Shown here: positions 49,699-60,380 of the stretch, one piece after another
Numbering within the stretch: the first letter of the stretch is position 1
How the letters are laid out: each line of letters begins with the position of its first letter
Assembly: GCF_003255815.1 (NCBI RefSeq)
Contig: NC_037689.1
Location: 145,297,582 to 145,361,581, forward strand
DNA: 64,000 nt
Direction of reading: 5' to 3'
Source: Theropithecus gelada
Lineage: Eukaryota > Chordata > Mammalia > Primates > Cercopithecidae
Position numbers and translations under genes: made by a program
The notes under the pieces: generated by a model
Databases searched by the model: none
What the model was told of the DNA's origin: nothing
What the model saw: the letters and a program-made list of their open reading frames with translations, nothing else

Positions 49699-49818
49699 GG
49701 CCCTCATATTTTGTGCTTCCAAGTGGGTATATCCTGCAAAACAGTGAAAACACTAATGGCCAATCTCTGGAAGAAGATTACGCATCGGAAGCTCTGCTGA
49801 ATTTTTTCTTTCCAACAA
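49699..49818 (+). CDS. FMR1NB: FMR1NB coding exon 2
   Basis: Acceptor AG at 49697-49698 after a pyrimidine tract; donor gtaagt at 49819. 120 bp, phase 1 in and out. Encodes residues 89-128, starting GPSYFVLPSGYIL, with an acidic middle (SLEEDYASEALL) and FFFPT at the end. This is the predicted extracellular or luminal linker between the first membrane helix and the trefoil-like domain. It aligns residue by residue with the human segment as I remember it, with several substitutions and no indel. Confidence 0.9.
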
Positions 49819-49884
49819 GTAAGTTCTTGTTTGATTTTTTTCCCCCCTCTAATGTTCTTGTTTTGAAAAGAGTAGTTAAATGTT

Positions 49885-50095
49885 TAGGAAGCAGTGTGGT
49901 GTATTGGCACTGGAGTGGGACAGAGCTGAGTTTGAATCCTGACTCTGCTCTTTGGCTTAGACAAGACAATGTCTCTGAACCTCAGTGCCCTCATCTTTGA
50001 AATGAAGATATTTACCACTAAGAATTATGAGGACGAACTGAGATAATATTTGTAAGGCATTTCATAAATGTATATTACTGTTTATAAAATACTTT
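49885..50095 (+). repeat. MIR SINE
   Basis: The order 'gtgggacagagctgagtttg', 'aatcctgactctgctctttg', 'tctgaacctcagtgccctca' and 'tttgtaaggcatttcataaa' matches the MIR core. It starts about 70 bp after the exon 2 donor. Confidence 0.75.
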
Positions 50096-50623
50096 TCCTT
50101 TGCAAATATCTAAATCTTTCACAATTTACCTGAATGACATTGCCTGAAATTTAGTCACTGACCCAGTATTGTGAAATTGATGTCTTCTGTGGCATTAGTG
50201 AGAGGGTACTGTGTGATTGATGTTATGGAATATGCCAGATGTTTCCCCATCTGTTTTAATGATAGAAATCCCAGGCTTCAAGTCCCACCGTCTTTTTGTG
50301 ATTCTGTATATAATGTGTTTATCAAGCACATTATGACCCCTGAGAATTATTAACCACAAATAAACATGTTTCATTTTGTATAGCATGTGGTGCCCTTTCA
50401 AGGAGAAGCTTCGTATAAACTGGAATATGTGAAGTACAAAGATAAAATGTTATGAAAAATCATGCAGAATTTATTCTAACAAAATTTGATATACTCTATA
50501 AGCACAAAATTATATCTGTTTTTCATTTCCAGGCCTTACTACTGAATTCTTTAGTGAACTTGAAAAAATCACTTTGTGTTTCTTTGTACTTGTTTCATTA
50601 AGTTTAAAATAGGCATCTACCAA

Positions 50624-52735
50624 GGCTGGTTCAACATTCGCAAATCAATAAACATAATCCAGCATATAAACAGAACCAAAGACAAGAACCACATGATTAT
50701 CTCAATAGATGCAGAAAAGGCTTTTGACAAAATTCAACAGCCCTTCATGCTAAAAACGCTCAATAAATTCGGTATTGATGGAACATACCTCAAAATAATA
50801 AGAGCTATTTATGACAAACCCACAGCCAATATCATACTGAATGGGCAAAAACTGGAAAAATTCCCTTTGAAAACTGGCACAAGACAGAGATGCCCTCTCT
50901 CACCACTCCTATTCAACATAGTGTTGGAAGTTCTGGGTAGGGCAATCAGGCAAGAGAAAGAAATCAAGGGTATTCAGTTAGGAAAAGAAGTCAAATTGTC
51001 CCTCTTTGCAGATGACATGATTGTATATTTAGAAAATCCCATTGTCTCAGCCCAAAATCTCCTTAAGCTGGTAAGCAACTTCAGCAAAATCTCAGGATAC
51101 AAAATTAATCTGCAAAAATCACAAGCATTCTTATACACCAGTAACAGACAAACAGAGAGCCAAATCATGAATGAACTTCCATTCACAATTGCTTCAAAGA
51201 GAATAAAATACCTAGGAATCCAACTCACAAGGGATGTAAAGGACCTCTTCAAGGAGAACTACAAACCACTGCTCAGTGAAATAAAAGAGGACACAAACAA
51301 ATGGAAGAACATACCATGCTCATGGATAGGAAGCATCAATATCGTGAAAATGGCCATACTGCCCAAGGTAATTTATAGATTCAATGCCATCCCCATCAAG
51401 CTACCAATGAGTTTCCTCACAGAATTGGAAAAAACTGCTTTAAAGTTCATATGGAACCAAAAAAGAGCCCGCATCTCCAAGACAATCCTAAGTCAAAAGA
51501 ACAAAGCTGGAGGCATCACGCTACCTGACTTCAAACTATACTACAAGGCTACAGTAACCAAAACAGCATTGTACTGGTACCAAAACAGAGATATAGACCA
51601 ATGGAACAGAACAGAGTCCTCGGAAATAATACCACACATCTACAGCCATCTGATCTTTGACAAACCTGAGAAAAACAAGAAATGGGGAAAGGATTCCCTA
51701 TTTAATAAATGGTGCTGGGAAAATTGGCTAGCCATAAGTAGAAAGCTGAAACTGGATCCTTTCCTTACTCCTTATACGAAAATTAATTCAAGATGGATTA
51801 GAGACTTAAATGTTAGACCTAATACCATAAAAATCCTAGAGGAAAACCTAGGTAGTACCATTCAGGACATAGGCATGGGCAAAGACTTCATGTCTAAAAC
51901 ACCAAAAGCAACGGCAGCAAAAGCCAAAATTGACAAATGGGATCTCATTAAACTAAAGAGCTTCTGCACAGCAAAAGAAACTACCATCAGAGTGAACAGG
52001 CAACCTACAGAATGGGAGACAATTTTTGCAATCTACTCATCTGACAAAGGGCTAATATCCAGAACCTACAAAGAGCTCAAACAAATTTACAAGATAAAAA
52101 CAAACAGCCCCATCAAAAAGTGGGCAAAGGATATGAACAGACATTTCTCAAAAGAAGACATTCATACAGCCAACAGACACATGAAAAAATGCTCATCATC
52201 ACTGGCCATCAGAGAAATGCAAATCAAAACTACAATGAGATACCATCTCACACCAGTTAGAATGGCGATCATTCAAAAGTCAGGAAACATCAGGTGCTGG
52301 AGAGGATGTGGAGAAATAGGAACACTTTTACACTGTTGGTGGGATTGTAAACTAGTTCAACCATTATGGAAAACAGTATGGCGATTCCTCAAGGATCTAG
52401 AACCAGATGTACCATATGACCCAGCCATCCCATTACTGGGTATATACCCAAAGGATTATAAATCATGCTGCTATAAAGACACATGCACACGTATGTTTAT
52501 TGTGGCACTATTCACAATAGCAAAGACTTGGAATCAACCCAAATGTCCATCAGTGACAGACTGGATTAAGAAAATGTGGCACATATACACCATGGAATAC
52601 TATGCAGCCATAAAAAAGGATGAGTTTGCGTCCTTTGTAGGGACATGGATGCAGCTGGAAACCATCATTCTTAGCAAACTCTCACAAGAACAGAAAACCA
52701 AACACTGCATGTTCTCACTCATAGGTGGGAACTGA
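50624..52735 (+). pseudogene. L1 ORF2 C-terminal half, still open
   Basis: About 703 codons run without a stop to the TGA at 52733-52735, corresponding to about residue 573 to the end of the roughly 1275-residue ORF2 protein. The RT F-A-D-D box is intact (GAT at 51011), and the C-terminal cysteine motif C-x3-C-x7-H-x4-C is present near 52300-52350. The endonuclease and the first part of RT are missing, so it cannot act as a source element. An open frame this long implies a recent insertion. Confidence 0.88.
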
Positions 52736-52996
52736 ACAATGAGATCACTTGGACTCAGGAAGGGGAACATCACACACTGGGGCCTATCATGGGGGGGGGG
52801 AGGGGGGAGGGATTGCATTGGGAGTTATACCTGATGTAAATGACGAGTTGATGGGTGCTGACGAGTTGATGGGTGCAGCACAGCAACATGGCACAAGTAT
52901 ACATATGTAACAAACCTGCACGTTATGCACATGTACCCTAGAACTTAAAGTATAATAATAATAATAAAAAAATAAATAAAATAAAATAAAATAAAA
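50624..52996 (+). mobile_element. young 5'-truncated L1 with 19-bp target-site duplication
   Basis: Flanked by taaaataggcatctaccaa at 50605-50623 and 52997-53015 (19 of 19). It contains the ORF2 C-terminal half, a 3' UTR with a G-rich tract (G10-A-G6 at 52791-52807), a tandem copy of gacgagttgatgggtgc (52842 and 52861) and an ATAA/AAAT-type tail. The duplicated 3' UTR block is one I associate with macaque L1s. It lies in FMR1NB intron 2, same sense. Confidence 0.93.
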
Positions 52997-53015
52997 TAAA
53001 ATAGGCATCTACCAA

Positions 53016-53785
53016 TGAGAATAGCAAAATAAAGAAGTTCCTTAAATAAACTCAAAATACTGCCATGGTCAAACTGAGTAAATAAAAAAGAAATCTGAGG
53101 TGTTATGTTGTATAGGCTGAAAGAATGATTTGAGTGCCAAAATTAGTCACAAACAGCAACTAATGATGATTTAAGCTTTAAAGCTTATGAAAACAACAGA
53201 TGCAAATGGTCATATACTTACTTTTAATAACTACATTGTACAGACACTGAAACCACCTGTAAAAATGGTCCGAAAAGATATGTGCATTTCCCAAATATTT
53301 CTCCAACCTGGTGCAGGAAAGTGAGTCAAAATCAATTATATGAAGTAACAATTTTATCCAACAAAATAAAGTTGTTCCATTTTAATAGAAACGTCTGACC
53401 TAGGTTGATTCAAACAATGATTAAATATTTATAAAATGTACATAGTGTCTTCTTTGAAGAAAATAACTACAGTTTCATAAAGCGTGAAATATTTTTAACC
53501 AATTTATTTCCTCCCCCACTTAATTGAAAATAAACGTTCTTACCACTTAAGCATGAAAAAAATGATCATTGTTTTGTCATTAGGCTATTATTCATAAAAT
53601 ATTTATCTCTTGCAGATTAAAATGATAACCTTGACACACGCTGGCAGGAAAGCTTGAGAGATCACCTGATCTTTCTCCTTTTGGACAAAATTATATACTT
53701 AAACCTGACAAAAAATTGTTCTACCTTTTTGATTCTTTAAAATTAGCAATGCCTCTTAGTAATTTGAGCCTGAAAGTTAATTTGT
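53016..53785. other. intron 2 DNA, nothing recognised
   Basis: AT-rich, no gene. Confidence 0.4.
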
Positions 53786-54075
53786 TTTTCTTTTTTTGAG
53801 GCAGTCTGGCTCTGTTGCCAGGCTGGAGTGCAGCGGCATGATCTCAGCTCACTGCAACCTCTTCTTCCCAGGTTCAAGCAATTCTCCTACCTCAGCCTCC
53901 CGAGTAGCTGGGACTACAGGCAAGCGCCACCACACCTAGCTAATTTTTGTATTTTTATTAGAGACAGGTTTTCGCCATGTTGGCCAGGATTGTCTTGATC
54001 TCTTGACCTTGTGATCCACCCGCCTCGGGCTCCCAAAGTACTGGGATTATAGGCGTGAGCCATCAGGCCTGGCCC
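53786..54075 (-). mobile_element. Alu, minus strand
   Basis: From a T-rich head to 'gccatcaggcctggccc'. The reverse complement is a full dimeric Alu. Confidence 0.9.
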
Positions 54076-55603
54076 GTGTTAATTTTAATATCTAGCATAA
54101 AATCCATCAGATGCACTTAAAGTATAAATTATCAGCTGATCTTAGAGATCATATAGTCTAGTCTTGTCTATGATTTAACCCTAACAGTAACCCTCTCTTT
54201 AGCATTTCTGGAAAGTGGTGTTTGAACAGTACCCATGGTGAGAAACTCAGCATGCAAGGAAGTCCATCCCATCGTTGAGTAGTCCTGACTATTTTCACCG
54301 TTTTCTGGGTATTTGACACCCAGAACTGAACACTTGATGCAATCCAACCTAGGGGAGAGGAGCCACTCTGGGCCTAGCAGAATTGAAGAGCAGATTACTT
54401 AGAATATAGAACAACAAGTAGGATAAACTCTCCTGTCTAAAATGTTTGGAAAATGAGTATCTAGGCCACTTGGCAGTGCGTTACATTTTTTATCTTGCAT
54501 AAGTTACTTTGATCCTTTATTATTTTTAAAACAGAGTTTGTAAAACTCAGTTTGGGAGTTTGTTGCTAAGATTAGTAATAAAGTGTGTAAAGCAAGGTTC
54601 CTGGCCCAAACAGGTGCCTAAAGAATGGTAGATATTATTATTTTTACCTTGGCTTCAGCAATTGCCAATCTTTAAAAAAGAGGAATGTAGTAAAGTATAC
54701 TGAGATTAAAATTTGCATAAAACAATTATATTGTTCTTTGCTGATGTTGAAGTGCTTTAGTGATTATAAAATATCAGTTACTACTTTTAAGTTTGTAATC
54801 GTTGATAGTATAAGAGATTGAACCGAATCTATTCTGGCCTTAACACATAGACATACCGTGGAGGTTTTTCTTTTTGAATGAAAATCTGATATCGTGCTTT
54901 TTAGTTTGTATTTGTTTCTCTTATAAAGCAGGATATTATAGAAAATAAACTATTTGAGCTTGCAAGTCTTTTAGATTCAGGTATGTACGAATTTATTGCA
55001 GTTGCATGTGAATCTTGGTGTTAATGCCATGAATCATTGCCTGTTTAAAATTATAGAGTCATAATTTAAGGGTGAAACAAAGAATCTTAAAATGTAGTGC
55101 CAATATGGTAAGTGTTCACACAAAGTAGGTCAATACCAGTGTATCACTTTAGTCACTAGCAGCGAACTATGTAATTTTTACTTACATTCATTCTCATTGA
55201 TGCATTCAGTGAGTTTCTGTAGCTTAGTAACGTTAAGTCAGAGGATATATGTGGGATCATTTTAACAAGGGGTTAGTTTTAAAAGCATTTGACCTGTTGT
55301 TATTTAGTTCTTCTGTGTTATATTTGCATCACCAGCACTCATCATTTATTGTCCTTTTAAACTATGTTACCAATGATTTGTTAACAACTTGTAATTTTCT
55401 GCAGTTCACCTAGATTTGAAAATGTGATATTAAATAACTTAGTGGTAACTTTTAGCTGGTCTTACTTTCTTTTAGCACCCATCACTAGCTGTATATGCCA
55501 TTCAATGCTTGCTTTTCTTCTTTGTCTTGCAATAATTATTAAATTAGGGAAAGTGCTAATTAACCATGCTGAATTCTGTTTCTTAAATTTCTGTTTCTAA
55601 AAG
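54076..55603. other. intron 2 DNA, mostly unassigned
   Basis: About 54540-54650 has a MIR-tail-like phrase (taaagcaaggttcctggccc). The remainder up to the exon 3 acceptor is unassigned. Confidence 0.4.
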
Positions 55604-55744
55604 CTTGCATTATGAGCGAAAATCAGGTGGTAAAGCCTTGTAATGAGCTGGAAGATCTTAATGAGAGTGAATGTTTGAGCTACAAATGTTGTTTTTCATC
55701 ATTGGGGACCATGAGCTTCAAATGTTTTGCTCCATTAAGAGATG
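55604..55744 (+). CDS. FMR1NB: FMR1NB coding exon 3 (trefoil-like domain)
   Basis: Acceptor AAG at 55601-55603; donor gtaagt at 55745. 141 bp, phase 1 in and out. Encodes residues 129-175. Six cysteines fall at 130, 141, 152, 157, 158 and 169, including the paired CCF and the final K-C-F-A-P, matching the P-type (trefoil) pattern S-x-C...CCF...CF-x-P. A single N-glycosylation sequon N148-E-S is visible. Trefoil domains are disulfide-bonded extracellular modules, so this part probably faces the lumen or exterior. Open frame, with close similarity to the human exon as remembered. Confidence 0.9.
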
Positions 55745-56200
55745 GTAAGTTCTTCCTCTTTCATTTATTTCTATTTTTTAATATTAAATAAGCAGATCAC
55801 AATGGCATAAGTTCACATTTGGATTTCCCAGCTTAATACTTAAATGGGACTCCCAATTCTAGGGCAATGCTCCTTAGAAAGTCCTGAGGTGGTCACGACT
55901 CTAGTCAGGAGCAGTTTCTGCTTAGCCTTTAGATGGTGACTTTGGTAATTCAAAAATTAGTCTCACATTTTTTTTTGCTTTTGTCACTCTCTGTGTGTTG
56001 TCCTAAAGTTTCCAGGCTGTATGGAACCCTCAGTGGCTGAGAGAAGATACCGGTTGGGCATGCCTTAGCTTGCTTTTCCTTGCCCAGCTTTTCCTTCTAG
56101 GTAGAATTCTTCCCATTTGTCTTGTCTTCGACATCTCAGTATGTAGCAGTGGACTTAGATGTTTCTTTTAAGGTCTACTTATTAGTTTTTCTTTATTGGG

Positions 56201-56494
56201 TATTTTTTGAGATAGCATCTCACTCTGTCACCCAGGCTGGAGTGCAGTGGTGACGTGGTCACAGCTGACTGCAGCCTCAACATCCAGGGCTCAAGTGATC
56301 CACCTGCCTCAGCTTCCTGAGTCGTTGGGACTACAGGCGTGCGCCAGCATACCCGACTAATTTTTAATTTTTTTGTAGAGACAGGATCTCCCTAGGCTTC
56401 CTAGGCTGGTCTCAAACTCTTGGGCTCCAGCAGTTCTCCCGCCTCGACCTCCCAAAGTGCTGGAATTTATAGGTGTGAGCCACCACACCTAGTC
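56201..56494 (-). mobile_element. old Alu (AluJ-like), minus strand
   Basis: The reverse complement is a full dimeric Alu with many differences (for example 'gtgacgtggtcacagctgac' on the + strand). Age resembles AluJ. Confidence 0.85.
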
Positions 56495-57006
56495 TCGTTC
56501 TATAGTTTGTGAATTAGGTTCTTCTGAATACTTTTTTTTTACAAAGTTTTGAGAACTACACCATCTGTTTTTGTTACCTTCATTTGGATAGTGGGGATGT
56601 ATTTCCAGTTGCTCTCATGATGCATGGATTTGATATGATGAAATACTAACAAATACTACAAAAAGGATGCATGCAAAATAATATCTTAAGTTAATATAGT
56701 CCCTATTCAATTTATGGCTTTTTGTTGAACATGTAGTGTTAATACTGGAAACTAAAAGCTGATCATGAATATAATATTACAATTTTAACACTGTCACATG
56801 TTATTTGTAATTCATTTATCAGTTCGGTCTTTATATTATGTATGAAGCAACATTTGGTTCTTGCAGAGGAAAAAATTTAACCATGACTTAACAATCCCCC
56901 AATCACATTAGAATGCATTTTCCAATGAATATAAGACTAAAATATGCTTATTTCACCTGCGCATTCTTGATTCCTTGTTTAATTTAATATTTTGTAATTT
57001 GGAAGT

Positions 57007-57122
57007 AAACCTGCAGCACCTGGTTATTCCCAGTCTCCCATCCAAGTACTAACCAGGCTACACCCTGCTTAGCTCACAAGATCAGATGAGATGGGGCATA
57101 TTCAGGATGGTGTGACCATAGA
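57007..57122 (-). pseudogene. 5S rRNA pseudogene
   Basis: The + strand reads 'cagcacctggttattcccag', 'tctcccatccaagtactaac caggct', 'ctgcttagctcacaagatca' and 'ttcaggatggtgtgaccata', the reverse complement of nearly the entire 120-nt 5S rRNA. A few bases are missing between 'cccag' and 'tctccc', and about 15-20 substitutions are present. Transcription would run antisense to FMR1NB. The internal promoter is damaged, so it is most likely silent. Confidence 0.88.
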
Positions 57123-57529
57123 TTAAGAAGCTACTTATTTACCAAGTTAATGGTTCATAGATTAATGTGCTCCCCAAGTGCTCTAAGATGTACAACATAT
57201 GGTCAAGAGAAAAAACCTATTTAGGGCCAGAGGAAGAAATATATTATATGCATCATAATAATCAATGATTGTACAAAAAAGAGTAGGATCATTTTATTAA
57301 GGCTTCATTAAGGGATACATATTGAAAGTGTAGCCTTCAGTGTGTTTCAAGAACATTTCATGAACTCCTGTTCTTTATAAAGTAGCAAGGATATTTACCT
57401 GTCACATAAGAATACCTCCTCATTTCACTTTATTAACTGATAGTTTCTTTATAAAGACTTTATGAAATAATTTGGATTTACTTCTCTTGCTTAAGTCGTG
57501 AAAGTAACAGGATATAATTAAACCAACAG

Positions 57530-57626
57530 AGCCTAAACAGATGATGCGAATGTTTGGGCTTGGTGCAATCAGCCTGATCATCCTGGGATATCTGCCCATT
57601 TATTGCTGCTCTCTTTTCTGGAGGAG
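57530..57626 (+). CDS. FMR1NB: FMR1NB coding exon 4 (second hydrophobic helix)
   Basis: Acceptor CAG ends at 57529; donor gtaggc at 57627 (non-optimal +4 to +6). 97 bp, phase 1 in, phase 2 out. Encodes residues 176-207, EPKQMMRMFGLGAISLIILG and following, with a hydrophobic stretch at about 183-199 and a Cys pair (YCCSLFW) before two Arg codons. This is likely the second membrane helix, exiting to a basic cytosolic tail. The human protein ends with about 45 more residues from one further exon, which I do not find in this window. Confidence 0.88.
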
Positions 57627-57812
57627 GTAGGCAAACGTAAACTTTTATTTGCTGGTTGCTAAGTATACATGAGTATTTGTGTATAGACATATTTATTAAT
57701 ATACTTCAGAAATATAGGGATTATGTTTGGGTTCTTTATGTTGAAAATATGGTAACTTGGGAAAAACCTAAAACTAGAGTTGCCATAATATGTTTTTAAA
57801 ATACATGTTATC

Positions 57813-58267
57813 AGCCAGGCGTCGTGGCTCATGCCTGTAATCCCAGCACTTTGGGAGGCTGAGGCGGGTGGATCACTTGAGGTCAGGAGTTCGAGACCAG
57901 CCTAACCAACATGGCGAAACCCCATCTCTATTTTAAAAAATACAAAATTAGCCGGGCATAGTGGCACATGCCTGTAATCCCAGCTACTTGGGAGACTTAG
58001 GCAGGAGAATTGCTTGAACCTGGGAGGCCGAGGCGGGTGGATCACTTGAGGTCAGGAGTTCGAGACCAGCCTGGCCAACATGGCGAAACCCCATCTCTAT
58101 TTAAAAAATTAGCCGAGCATGGTGGCGCACACCTGTAATCCCAGCTACTTGGGAGGCTTAGGCAGGATAATTGCTTGAACCTGGGAGGCAGAGGTTGTAG
58201 TGAGCCAAGAACACGCCACTGCACTCCAGTCTCAGCAACAAGAGTGAAAATCCATCTCAAAAATAAA
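57813..58267 (+). mobile_element. Alu enlarged by an internal 169-bp duplication
   Basis: The Alu starts gccaggcgtcgtggctcatg. The segment 57853-58021 is repeated from 58022, joining 'cctgggaggc' to 'cgaggcgggtgg'. The second unit is slightly shorter (the next gggaggc is at 58183), and a normal right-arm end follows. Total length is 455 bp instead of about 300. Confidence 0.88.
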
Positions 58268-60103
58268 ATGTGCATTATTTTATTTTTCCATAGATTTTCT
58301 TCCTGCATAGTATCTGTACATTCCCTCATCAAACAAATCCACAGTTCGAAAGAAAAATAAAGTAGCAAGCTTGGTGTGTGTGCAGTGGGGGTGGCTATTA
58401 ATTGTAAATCAGAACAGTTCCTGGAAGTGTTAGCTTCCATTGAGTCATCTGCCATTGCTCTTTAATGATCATCTACCGTTGGGTCATAAAGCCTTGATCT
58501 GTCTTCAAGCCAATTGGTAAACAGATTTCTTCGTAGCATCTTATACAAAATGCCAATGGACTACCAGCATGATGCTTCCCAGTTTTTTTTTTAAGAATAT
58601 ATATATTTATATATATATATAGCTCCCCACCTATGGGGACAGAGTGGGTATGCAGATATAGAGCACAGTCAGGACTAGAGTGAGGTGAGTGAGACGCTTA
58701 GAGCACAAAGTTAAGGGAAGCACCCACGCTAAGGTTTGTGCGGTGCAAGGTCAGTGTTGTCACTACCCTGAGAATAAGTACCTCCTTAAATTCTCTGATA
58801 AAGAGAAGGTGCCTGTTGAAGGTTAAGCATCTTTGATGTTTTTATTGAAGTTAATGGGGAAGTAGTAGTTGAGTTACCAGAATATGGTTTAGATTTTGCA
58901 AGAAGAATTCGACTGTACACACTACCTTACTTTGGATAAAGATCGTCAAGGTGATTGGCAGTAGGAGTGGAATTTTTGAGCCTTCCTTCTTCTCTTCAAA
59001 GGTTGATTTTTTATTAAAAAAAAAAAAACCATGAATAAACAATAAAGTAACATTTGCTAGAAATTGGTGACTAGGAATATACCATGAAATTTAGAGACTT
59101 TCTAGGATAATAAGTTTGGTATGATAACTTCATTATGGTCCCTGTGTTATGCCTCTGCAAAGGAATTTTATGGGGGTGTTCAGGTTCTCTGGATTTTTTT
59201 TTCTCTAAAGTGAAATCCAAAGGATTATTCTCTGGATGCTAATATATTTCCTTCTTTCTGCATAATACAGACTGCTTGAGAAACTTGAACAATGTGAGTA
59301 AGTGTATATATTGGATACTATACGTTTTGGTTTACTATGTTTATTTATTTTACTATTTTGTGCAAGAGCAGTATGCTCCTTCTGTCATCTTGAGCTGACT
59401 ATCATGACCCTTGGAGCAGGCAGCAGATTCATCTTGCTGCTTAGCTGAATTTCCAGGAACAATGATTGAGAGTGGATGGGCACTTTAAGCCTATTATGGT
59501 AGGCTGATTTTAGAGGCAAGGGGAATAATTGTGTAAGAATGGGGAAATCCCATCCCTGATACCAAACAAGGAGCCAAGTGCAGGCCAAAGTCTGCTTTTG
59601 CAGGGCACGATATCTCCTTAGAATGATTTCCTTAACTCACTTTCTGTTCTCCATTTCAAAGAATAAAGAGATAGATAAAATATTAGAGTAACTAAAATAA
59701 CCCATAAAAGAGAAATAGACACAGCAGTAAAATCAATATGTGATGGCTTAAAAAGGAAAAGAAAGAAGCCAAACACAGTTGTTTGTCTAAATCAGAGGTA
59801 CTAAAAGCTATTATGACTATCTGCAGTAATGTGATTTGGGCCTCTTTTGGAAGACCTTTTTTTGTTCTTTCATCATTGGAAGATACCCTTAAGCTCCTCC
59901 TCCTGCTAAATCCTGTCTAAACATTAAATAACTGAGCATTCCTTTAAGAAAGAACTGTCATAGCTCTTCTCTTGTCCTTCAGTTGCAAGCCAAAACAAAC
60001 AATGTTTTGGTATTCCCCAACCTCTGCAATTTGGACAGTGCCCTTTTTTAAGGATCACCTAAGGAGCCAACAACTGGCAAAAGTTGGAGAGCTTAAAAAA
60101 TGA
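58268..60103. other. intron 4 DNA, nothing recognised
   Basis: No gene or convincing final exon. A short (AT)n-type tract lies at about 58593-58622 and an A12 run near 59018-59029. Confidence 0.4.
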
Positions 60104-60380
60104 GAAGTACTTTGGGAGACCGAGGCAGGCAGATCACGAGGTCAGGAGTTCGAGACCAGCCTGAACAACATGGTGAAACCCCGTCTCTACTAAAAATATA
60201 AAAATTAGCCAGCCATGGTGACATATACCTGTAATCCCAGCTACTCAGGAGGCTGAGGCAGGAGAATCGCTTGAACCTGGGAGGCGGAGGTTACAGTGAG
60301 CCAAGATCATGCCACTGCACTCCAGCCTGGGCGACAGAGTGAGACTCCATCTCAAAACAAAAACAAAAACAAAAAAACAA
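60104..60380 (+). mobile_element. 5'-truncated Alu
   Basis: Starts inside the left arm at 'actttgggagaccgaggcag', continues to the right-arm end and has an (AAAAC)n-like tail at 60354-60380. Confidence 0.88.

Larger units (their letters stand above)
49819..55603 (+). other. FMR1NB: FMR1NB intron 2
   Basis: 5,785 bp, GT...AG. Contains a MIR, a young L1 and an Alu. Confidence 0.85.
55745..57529 (+). other. FMR1NB: FMR1NB intron 3
   Basis: 1,785 bp. Holds an AluJ-like element and a 5S rRNA pseudogene. The acceptor aaccaacag has a weak pyrimidine tract. Confidence 0.78.

Noticed and set aside
50576..50623. Extension of the L1 open frame into flanking DNA as a fusion protein
   Set aside because: The frame starts at a GTG in intronic DNA and only by chance continues into the L1 at 50624.
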